From CAWJEL01 sp964647255 (GTDB taxonomy: Bacteria > Chloroflexota > Anaerolineae > CG2-30-64-16): a stretch of DNA of 49,608 bases. The DNA is taken from NCBI GenBank assembly GCA_964647255.1, contig CAZYGI010000024.1, positions 1 through 49,608 on the forward strand, written 5' to 3'. The notes beneath the pieces are model-generated. The model saw nothing but the letters and a program-made list of their open reading frames with translations, ran no database searches and was not told where the DNA came from. Within the stretch, counting starts at the first letter, position 1, and every line of letters starts with the position of its first letter. This document shows, in pieces, positions 18,553 through 25,231 of the stretch. Position numbers and translations under genes: made by a program.

Positions 18553-18663
18553 TCTGCTATTTTTGGTCGGCGCCGGCCGATCGCGAAGCATCCCTTTGGG
18601 ACCTTGTGGCGGGCCGCCCCTTCGTCCCGAATTGATTCGGCGGCCCGCTGATGGATATTCACC

Positions 18664-19464
18664 ATGCCGACCCTCACCTTGCTTTCCTGGAACATCAACG
18701 GCGCCCGGGCGGCGCATCGCGCGGGGTTCCTGCCGTGGCTGGCGGAGGCCGCGCCCGACATCCTCTGCCTGCAGGAGACCCGCGCCGACCCGGAACAGCT
18801 TCCCGATGAGCTGCGCCACCCGGCCGGCTATCACGCGTTCTGGCACGGCTCGGAGCGGAAGAAGGGCTACAGCGGCACCGCGCTCCTCACGCGACCGCGG
18901 CCCAACGCCGTGACGTTCGGCCTGGGCGTGCCTGAATTCGACGACGAGGGGCGCACCATCGTCGCCGACTACCCCGACTTCACCCTGATCAATTGCTACT
19001 TCCCGAACGGCAGCCGCGATCACAGCCGCGTGCCCTACAAGATGGCGTTCTACGACGCGTTCCTGGCGCTGTGCGAACGGCTGCGCGAGGCGGGCAAACC
19101 GGTGATTTTCTGCGGGGATGTGAACACCGCGCACCGCGAGATTGACCTGGCGCGGCCGCGAGACAACCAGAACACGACGGGCTTCCTCCCGGAGGAACGT
19201 GCGTGGATGGATCGGCTGGTGGAGCACGGTTATGTGGACACCTTCCGCCACTGCTACCCCGATCGGGCCGGGCAATACACCTGGTGGGCGCAGTGGGGCG
19301 GCGCGCGGGAGCGGAACATCGGCTGGCGGATTGACTATTTCTTCGCCGCGGCCGAGGCGCTGCACCGCGTCGAGGATGCGTTCATCCTGCCCGAGGTGCG
19401 CGGCAGCGACCACTGCCCGGTCGGCCTGCGGCTGGCGGTGGAGAACGACTCGAACACAGATTGA
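18664..19464 (+). CDS. xth: exodeoxyribonuclease III (AP endonuclease)
   Basis: A 266-aa member of the ExoIII/APE family, which cuts abasic sites and removes 3' blocks in base excision repair. Conserved metal and catalytic motifs are all present: LSWNINGAR near residue 6, CLQETR near 35, CGDVNTAH near 148, RNIGWRIDYFF near 220, and the terminal GSDHCPVGL. Length is normal. ATG 18664 has no strong ribosome binding site. It is followed 54 nt later by the nucleoside phosphorylase gene; the two may be co-transcribed. Confidence 0.95.
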   Translation: MPTLTLLSWNINGARAAHRAGFLPWLAEAAPDILCLQETRADPEQLPDELRHPAGYHAFWHGSERKKGYSGTALLTRPRPNAVTFGLGVPEFDDEGRTIVADYPDFTLINCYFPNGSRDHSRVPYKMAFYDAFLALCERLREAGKPVIFCGDVNTAHREIDLARPRDNQNTTGFLPEERAWMDRLVEHGYVDTFRHCYPDRAGQYTWWAQWGGARERNIGWRIDYFFAAAEALHRVEDAFILPEVRGSDHCPVGLRLAVENDSNTD

Positions 19465-19518
19465 CGGATCATCGGAACTACATTCCTGAAACCAATACCC
19501 AGAAACAGCGAGGCACCC

Positions 19519-20832
19519 ATGCGTATCGTAGACATCATCACCCACAAACGGGATGACGGCGAGCTCACTCGCGAGGAAATCGAGTTCTTCATTCGCGGCT
19601 ACGTCGCCGGCGACGTCCCCGACTACCAGGCCGCGGCGCTTTGCATGGCGATCTTCTTCCGCGGGATGACCGCGGCGGAGACGACCGACCTGACGCAGGC
19701 GATGGCGTTCACCGGCGAGACGCTCGACCTGCACGATGTTGCGCCGTTCGTCGTGGACAAGCACTCGTCGGGCGGCGTCGGCGACAAGACCACGCTGGTC
19801 GTCGGGCCGATGGTCGCCAGCCTGGGCGTGCCGGTCGGCAAGATGTCGGGCCGCGGCCTTTCCTTCTCCGGCGGCACGCTCGACAAGCTGGAGTCCATCC
19901 CCGGCTTCAACGTCAACCTGACGATGGAGCAGTTCAAGCAGCAGCTCCGGGACGTGGGCGTGGTCGTCGCCGGGCAGACGCACGAGCTCGCGCCCGCCGA
20001 CGGAAAGCTCTACGCGCTGCGGGACGTCACCGGCACGGTCAACTCGCTGCCGCTGATCGCCAGCTCGATCATGTCCAAGAAGATCGCGGCCGGCGCGGAC
20101 GCCATTGTGCTCGATGTGAAGGTGGGCAAGGGCGCGTTCATGGAAACGCTACCCGCCGCGGTCGAGCTGGCGGAACTGATGGCGCAGATCGGCAAGGGCC
20201 TGGGGCGCAAGATGACCGCGCTGCTGGGCGACATGAGCCAGCCGCTCGGCCTGGCCGCAGGGAATGCGCTCGAAGTGGTCGAGGCGGTCGAGGCACTGCA
20301 CGGCCGCGGCCCCGCCGATTTCCGCCAGCACTGCGTGGATGTGGCAGGCGAGATGCTGCTGATCGCCGGCGCGCAGCCCGACCCGAAGACCGCGCGCACG
20401 GCCGCCGCGGCCACACTGGACGACGGCCGGGCATGGGCCAAATTCCGCGAATGGATCGCGGCCCAGGGCGGCGATTTGGCCGCGGTGGAAGACACAAACC
20501 GCCTGGCTCGCGCGCCGATCATCCAGCCGCTGCTCGCGCCCCGCGCCGGCTACGTGGCGCAGATTGATGCACGCGAGGTCGGGTTTACCGTCGTGGATCT
20601 GGGCGGCGGCCGGGCGAAGAAGAGCGATGCGGTGGATCCCGCGGTCGGGGTCGTGCTGGAGCCGCGCGGCAAAGTCGGCGGTCAGGTCAAGGCCGGCGAG
20701 CCGCTGCTGTGGGTTCATGCCGCGACGGAGGCTGCATGTGCGGCCGCCCTGGCCCGCTTGGCGGAGGCCTATGCGTTCAGCGACGCGCCGGTTGCTGCGC
20801 CGCCGGTGGTGCACCGGGTGATCCGGGCGTGA
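19519..20832 (+). CDS. deoA: pyrimidine-nucleoside (thymidine) phosphorylase
   Basis: A 437-aa enzyme splitting thymidine or uridine with phosphate. The N-terminal helical domain starts MRIVDIITHKRDDGEL. The phosphate-binding signature KHSSGGVGDKTTL is at about residues 81-93. The GRGLSFSGGTLDKLE and SIMSKKIAAGADAIVLDVKVG motifs follow, with the C-terminal PYNP domain after about 345. Length is typical of the family (430-440). In pyrimidine salvage it releases the base and (deoxy)ribose-1-phosphate. Confidence 0.95.
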   Translation: MRIVDIITHKRDDGELTREEIEFFIRGYVAGDVPDYQAAALCMAIFFRGMTAAETTDLTQAMAFTGETLDLHDVAPFVVDKHSSGGVGDKTTLVVGPMVASLGVPVGKMSGRGLSFSGGTLDKLESIPGFNVNLTMEQFKQQLRDVGVVVAGQTHELAPADGKLYALRDVTGTVNSLPLIASSIMSKKIAAGADAIVLDVKVGKGAFMETLPAAVELAELMAQIGKGLGRKMTALLGDMSQPLGLAAGNALEVVEAVEALHGRGPADFRQHCVDVAGEMLLIAGAQPDPKTARTAAAATLDDGRAWAKFREWIAAQGGDLAAVEDTNRLARAPIIQPLLAPRAGYVAQIDAREVGFTVVDLGGGRAKKSDAVDPAVGVVLEPRGKVGGQVKAGEPLLWVHAATEAACAAALARLAEAYAFSDAPVAAPPVVHRVIRA

Positions 20833-20976
20833 GGCCAGGGAACAGCAATCAGCCACCGGGGGCGTGGTGAATCGTCTGTGGGTGCACCCCCAGTTCCAGA
20901 AGAAGTATTGAGCCGGCGTTGACCGCAGTACCGCAAAATCCGCTATCCGGCGTTTATCTTCGAGAACTGCACTTAT

Positions 20977-21128
20977 GTCATGCTGAACGAGTCTGCGGCG
21001 CAAAGTGCGTTACGGCGAGTCGCCAGTGATCGCGAAGCATCCTTTAGGAAGCATCTCGGTCGTCCACGAGATTCTTCGCTGGTGTCTTGCCGTAACGGGA
21101 GTTGAGTGGCTGACCCGCTCAGAATGAC
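20977..21128. repeat. MITE-like inverted-repeat element, copy 2
   Basis: About 152 bp with degenerate terminal inverted repeats (GTCATGCTGAACGAGTC at 20977-20993 versus the complement of TGACCCGCTCAGAATGAC at 21111-21128). Its right half matches copy 1 at 8663-8796 (GAGATTCTTCGCTGG, TTGAGTGG, ACCCGCTCAG.ATGAC). The 20833-21137 gap holds this element and about 140 bases in which I see no gene. Confidence 0.7.
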
Positions 21129-21137
21129 AGGGGTTTG

Positions 21138-21704
21138 CTATTCTGTTTCAGCGCTGCCGCTGCCCCGCCGCGCATGCGGCCGGCCGTGTGCGGCGATGTC
21201 GGCGGTGAGCGCAGTCAGGAGCACGCGCGCGTCCTCTCCGGCGCGCGTCGCAGCGTCAGCTAACGCCGCGTCTTCCCACTGCTCGCCCGGCGGCGGGATC
21301 GGCGTGTCCGGTTCGGCCAGCACAGGCACCCCCGCCTCGGTCAGGATCAACACTGCGGCCGCGGCCGTCTCCTCCGACCACGGCCCGATGACCCCCAGCA
21401 CCTCTGGATCCAGCGCCAGCGCCTTCGCCTGCTCGGCTGTGGAAGAGGGGCTTAGATCATCGTTGAACGCGACGACCGCCACACGGTAGCGTCCCAGCTC
21501 GCCGCTGGCGTTCGCCTCCGCCACCGCCGCTTTAATCGCCGGCAGCACCGCGTAGCCCAGCGGCCGCCCCGCACCCTCGAACGGTGCGATCACGCCGATC
21601 TTGACGACCGGCGCGGCATCGCCGGGAAGGGAGCAGGCGGAAATGAGTAACAAGCCACTCGTGATGAGCACGACGTAAAGCCCAAGACGTATGATTCTCC
21701 GCAT
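21138..21704 (-). pseudogene. truncated substrate-binding lipoprotein (Peripla_BP_6 type)
   Basis: A 188-aa lipoprotein: signal peptide with lipobox ISAC near residue 24, then VKIGVIAPFEGAGRPLGYAVLPAIKAA and GVIGPWSEETAAAAVLILTEAGVPVLA, the N-terminal lobe of branched-chain amino acid-type substrate-binding proteins. Such proteins are usually about 380-420 aa; here the second lobe is missing. The stop lies 10 bp beyond a MITE-like element, so the 3' half was probably lost by deletion or insertion. No permease or ATPase gene is nearby. It could instead be a real one-lobe protein. It lies 31 nt downstream of mltG. Confidence 0.65.
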
Positions 21705-21735
21705 GGCACACCTGTTACTCGTTACCGACTATTCA

Positions 21736-22959
21736 TCACTTCTGATACCGCGCGATGTTCGCCTCGTGCTCAGCCAGCGTGGTGGCGTAGACATGCGCGC
21801 CGTCACCGGTCGCGACGAAGAAGCAGTATTGTGTCTCGGCGGGCGCGGCCGCGGCCCGGATGGCCGAGAGGCCAGGGCTCGCGATAGCCGTCGGCGGCAA
21901 GCCCGGCCAGAGATAGGTGTTGTACGGCGATTGGACGGTCTGGTACGCCTCGACCGACGGCGGCTTCCACCACCACTGACCGGCGCGGCCCGCGGCGTAT
22001 TGCACCGTCGGATCGGCCTGCAGATAGTTGCCGACTGCCTGCTTGGCGCATTTGCCGTCCAGACGGTTCCAATAGACGCTGGCGACCAGCGGCCGGTCGT
22101 CCGCCAGCGGCGCCTCGCGCTCCACGATGGAGGCCATGATGATGACCTGTTCCAGGCTGCGGCCGTTTTGCTGCGCCTGCGCCAGGATGTCGTCGGTCAG
22201 GCGGCCCTTGAAGTTGTCCAGCATGCGCCGCGCCAGGTCGGCCGGCTGCGCCGGCGAAGGCAAACGATAGGTGTCCGGGAAGAGGTAACCCTCGAGCGTT
22301 GCCAGCCCGGCGGGCAGCCAATCGTAGCCACCCAGCGCCTGCGCCGACGCCGTGCCGCCGCGCACCAGGCCCAGGAACGCCTGCCCGTCCATCACGCCTT
22401 TGACGTCGAGCAGTTCGGCCACCTCCTCGGCGCGCAGACCTTCCGGGATGGTCACGACGATTTCCTCGTAGCGCGCCTGCTGCAAGGCCTCGGCGATCTC
22501 CGGCATGGTCATGCTCTTGGCGATGCGAAAATCGCCGGCTGCCAGGCGTTGGTCAATGCCGTTATAACGCATGTAGTTCCGGAAAAGGCCGGCGTCGGTG
22601 ATGTAGCCTTCCTGCTCCAACCGGGTGGCGACGGTGAGCGCAGTCTCACCCGAGGCAATCTCAAACCGTTGAAGCACTGGATCCGTGCCGGCTGGGGTTT
22701 GTAGTTCCGTGGTGCGGAGCTTGAGATAGAGGCCCAGCGCCTGCCGTTCCAGGTTCTCCGGCCGCAGATCCAGCGGCTGATCCGCGGAGGCGCGGATCAG
22801 CGCCACCTTAGGCGCCGCGGGCACATCCTGGAGTTGCGCACCGATGAAGCTGATCGCGACAAACACCAGGATCCCCAGCGCAGTCAAGGGGACCAGGAAA
22901 AGCAGGAAGCGTAAAACGAAATTTAGAAAACGAGCCAAGACATGGACTCCATCAGGCAA
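21736..22959 (-). CDS. mltG: endolytic murein transglycosylase MltG
   Basis: A 407-aa YceG/MltG protein: one N-terminal membrane helix (about residues 14-35), a LysM-like YceG subdomain, then the catalytic domain with the conserved Glu in IIMASIVEREAP, YWNRLDGKC, LQADPTVQYA and SPYNTYLWPGLPPTAIASPG. It cleaves nascent glycan strands and so sets chain length. The start is TTG 22959 as listed; a TTG at 22938 with GGAG 8 nt upstream fits ribosome binding better. It is the fourth gene of the alaS operon. Confidence 0.93.
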   Translation of the reverse strand: MPDGVHVLARFLNFVLRFLLFLVPLTALGILVFVAISFIGAQLQDVPAAPKVALIRASADQPLDLRPENLERQALGLYLKLRTTELQTPAGTDPVLQRFEIASGETALTVATRLEQEGYITDAGLFRNYMRYNGIDQRLAAGDFRIAKSMTMPEIAEALQQARYEEIVVTIPEGLRAEEVAELLDVKGVMDGQAFLGLVRGGTASAQALGGYDWLPAGLATLEGYLFPDTYRLPSPAQPADLARRMLDNFKGRLTDDILAQAQQNGRSLEQVIIMASIVEREAPLADDRPLVASVYWNRLDGKCAKQAVGNYLQADPTVQYAAGRAGQWWWKPPSVEAYQTVQSPYNTYLWPGLPPTAIASPGLSAIRAAAAPAETQYCFFVATGDGAHVYATTLAEHEANIARYQK

Positions 22960-23009
22960 GATTCTTCGTTGGCCTTATGGCTGCACCGGGAATCTCCGGG
23001 GCAATCCGC

Positions 23010-23486
23010 TCAGACCGACGGCCCTTGGCCGGCTTCGGCTGCACGACTTCTGCGGGCCTCGAGAAAATCTTGCAGGATCACCGCGGCCGCCGCCGCATCG
23101 CGCGGCGTCCGGCCGCCGCCCTCGCCGATCAAACGGTCGGCCTCAGTTGATGAATAGCTCTCATCCCAAAAAGCGACCGGCACAGCTAATGCGCCCGCCA
23201 ACCGCCCGCCATACCGCCTGGCCCACCGGGCCTGTGCGCCTTCTTCTCCCGGCGCATCGCCGGCCAGCGGCAGGCCGACGACCACGCCCACCGCCTTTTC
23301 CCGCGCCACCAGCCCTGCGATCTCGGCAAAATCTTCGGTGCGGGTCGGATGGCGCCGCAAGACTGCCAGCGGCGACGCCAGGATGCCGGCCTCATCGCAC
23401 ACGGCCGCGCCGCTGCGCGCCTGGCCCAAATCCAGGGCAAGCAGGCGGCCCGACGGCAGATCGAAGGCGGAAGTCAGAACAGACAC
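23010..23486 (-). CDS. ruvX: Holliday junction resolvase-like / YqgF pre-16S rRNA nuclease
   Basis: A 158-aa RuvX/YqgF family RNase H-fold nuclease. Motifs: ALDLGQARSGAAVCD (first Asp), VVVGLPL, WDESYSSTEADRL and the late DAAAAAVILQDFL with the last catalytic Asp. I choose GTG 23486 as start because homology begins a few residues later; the longer open frame upstream runs through a heptamer repeat. No good ribosome binding site is visible, so the start is uncertain by several codons. Confidence 0.88.
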   Translation of the reverse strand: MSVLTSAFDLPSGRLLALDLGQARSGAAVCDEAGILASPLAVLRRHPTRTEDFAEIAGLVAREKAVGVVVGLPLAGDAPGEEGAQARWARRYGGRLAGALAVPVAFWDESYSSTEADRLIGEGGGRTPRDAAAAAVILQDFLEARRSRAAEAGQGPSV

Positions 23487-23513
23487 GGTCGAGCTACTCG
23501 AAAAAATCGCGTG

Positions 23514-23642
23514 AAGCGGAGAGCGTGGAGAGGAGAGCGAAGAGCGTGGAGCGAATCTCCGCCTCACGCCCCACGCCCCACGCCCCACGCCCCACGCCTC
23601 ACGCCTCACGCTTCGCGCTCCACGCCTCGCGCTCCACGCCTC
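23514..23642. repeat. heptamer tandem array (ACGCCCC family) with inverted partner
   Basis: From 23566 to 23642 there are 11 consecutive 7-mers: ACGCCCC four times, then ACGCCTC, ACGCTTC and GCGCTCC variants, ending at the stop codon of the gene to the right. The stretch 23514-23553 is G-rich and reads as the complement (GAGCGTGGAG ... GAGCGTGGAGCG), so the whole may fold into a long hairpin in the bpJ-ruvX intergenic RNA. A related heptamer array is at 42361-42393. Confidence 0.85.
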
Positions 23643-25227
23643 ACTGCCCCATCGCGACCTGCGCCGCGGCGTCCCAATCCACCCGGACGCGGATGCGCCA
23701 GGGCAGCGCCGGCAGCTTGATCGGCACAACATACGGGAGCCAGTCCGGGCCCAAATGGATTGTCGGCGCGCGGGCGAGGGCGAACTGTTTCTGGAGCGCG
23801 GCCGCGGCCTCTTCCGGTGATCGGCCGCGCGCCGTCTGACGGACTGCATCTTCGTCAATACTCCGCAACAGCGTCCCCTCACCGGTGAGTTGGAATGCAA
23901 CGGTCTGGGCGTCGGTCAGGGACACCGCGCCCGTTTCAAACCGCAGCGTGTCGGAGATCAAACGCGAGCCTGGGGGCATCGCCTGCTGGAGTCGCGCCAG
24001 TGCGAGCTGGTTGGCCGAGCGGCTATCAATTGCCAGGCCCACGGCCTGAACGCTCATGCTCAGGTACAGCTCAGGAGCGGCCTCGCCGACAAACGGGGTA
24101 AACGTGGGCGCCAGCGGCACGAAGCTGACCGATTCCGCGGGAACGATGTCCTGCCCCGCGACCTTGCCGTTAAGCCGCGTGAGCGCCTGACGCTTAAGCT
24201 CAGCGAAAAGCTGCTCCTGAAGGCGCGTCTTGTCCTCTTCGGTGACGATGTTGACCTTGGCCGTGGTGCCGCCCGTGAAACTCGCCTCGTTTGCCACCAT
24301 CACCGACAGCGCCAGCGGGCCTTCGACGCGCGTGACCGTGCCGGCGCGGGCGTTGCCCGCAGGCCCGGGCTCCAGGGCCTCGACCGGCGCCGCAGCCCGG
24401 CCGTTCGGCGGCAGCGTCACCGCGGCCCCGGTCGCGAACCGGACGGTGTTCCCGGTGCCGGTATAGACGACAGTGCCTGCCGACACCGTCACCTGGCGGG
24501 TGGTGCGGTTGATAAAAACGACTTGGCCTTTAGCCTTGCCGGCTGCATCCTGGCGCTGCCCGGTGGTGGCCGTGCGGCCATCGCCCGAGACCTGAACGCT
24601 CACGATCTGAGCTGGCACGACGCCGGCATCCACATCCAGGCGCGCGTCCTGCACCGCCTTGAGCGGCGCCGTCACCCGGATCGGCTCGGCCGCGGGCGTC
24701 AGCGTGATCGTCGCCGAAGGGATGATGGTGGACAACGCATAGAGCATCCCGCCCAACAGGGCAAGGAGCGCCACGGTCAGGCCCATCAGTGCCCACACCG
24801 GGTTGGGCCGGCGCACATACGCGCGCAGGAACGCCACCGGATGAAATCCGCTGGGCGACTGCGGGCCGAAGATGCTCATCGGCAAGGGCGCGGCCGTCTC
24901 CGCCGGACCAACACCCTGGACGCGAACGCCCGCATCGGGGCGCAGCCGGCGCCAGCGCGCCTGTTCACCCCGCGCCACCGACCGAAAGGTGCTGATGCCC
25001 GCGCGATCCGCCTGCGAACGTAGCGCGGCATCGGACGTCACCAGCGCCACGCCGATCCTGGTCGCGACGGCTTCCCGGCGCAGGACCCGCAGGTCCACGG
25101 CGGTGAGCCGCAGCTCCTCGGGGACAACAAGGAGGACGTGCTCAGCCTGGGCCGTGCGCAGCTTTGCCAGGACGCCCGGCAAGGTATCCTCGGAAGTCAG
25201 TGAAATCGTTCTGATCATGGAATGCAA
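23641..25227 (-). CDS. baseplate J/gp47-like membrane protein
   Basis: A 528-aa protein of the type annotated as baseplate J/gp47-like in Chloroflexota. The N-terminal about 95 residues form a small alpha/beta domain (HVLLVVPEELRLTAVDLRVL, then GVALVTSDAALRSQADRAGI). A single membrane helix lies at about 163-185. The large exported part has beta-rich repeats, including FINRTTRQVTVSAGTVVYT, which resembles the gp47 bead domain. The role is unknown; the position between alaS and ruvX-mltG suggests an envelope function. It starts 4 nt after the alaS stop. Confidence 0.75.
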   Translation of the reverse strand: MHSMIRTISLTSEDTLPGVLAKLRTAQAEHVLLVVPEELRLTAVDLRVLRREAVATRIGVALVTSDAALRSQADRAGISTFRSVARGEQARWRRLRPDAGVRVQGVGPAETAAPLPMSIFGPQSPSGFHPVAFLRAYVRRPNPVWALMGLTVALLALLGGMLYALSTIIPSATITLTPAAEPIRVTAPLKAVQDARLDVDAGVVPAQIVSVQVSGDGRTATTGQRQDAAGKAKGQVVFINRTTRQVTVSAGTVVYTGTGNTVRFATGAAVTLPPNGRAAAPVEALEPGPAGNARAGTVTRVEGPLALSVMVANEASFTGGTTAKVNIVTEEDKTRLQEQLFAELKRQALTRLNGKVAGQDIVPAESVSFVPLAPTFTPFVGEAAPELYLSMSVQAVGLAIDSRSANQLALARLQQAMPPGSRLISDTLRFETGAVSLTDAQTVAFQLTGEGTLLRSIDEDAVRQTARGRSPEEAAAALQKQFALARAPTIHLGPDWLPYVVPIKLPALPWRIRVRVDWDAAAQVAMGQ

Positions 25228-25231
25228 GAAA

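Noticed and set aside
20876..20911. Short ORF end reading LWVHPQFQKKY, similar to a Strep-tag II
   Set aside because: No start or ribosome binding site is tied to it, and it lies in a gap with no other coding signal; probably chance or a decayed remnant.
23566..23642. Coding origin of the heptamer array
   Set aside because: A 7-bp unit shifts frame at each repeat and it lies between stop and start codons.
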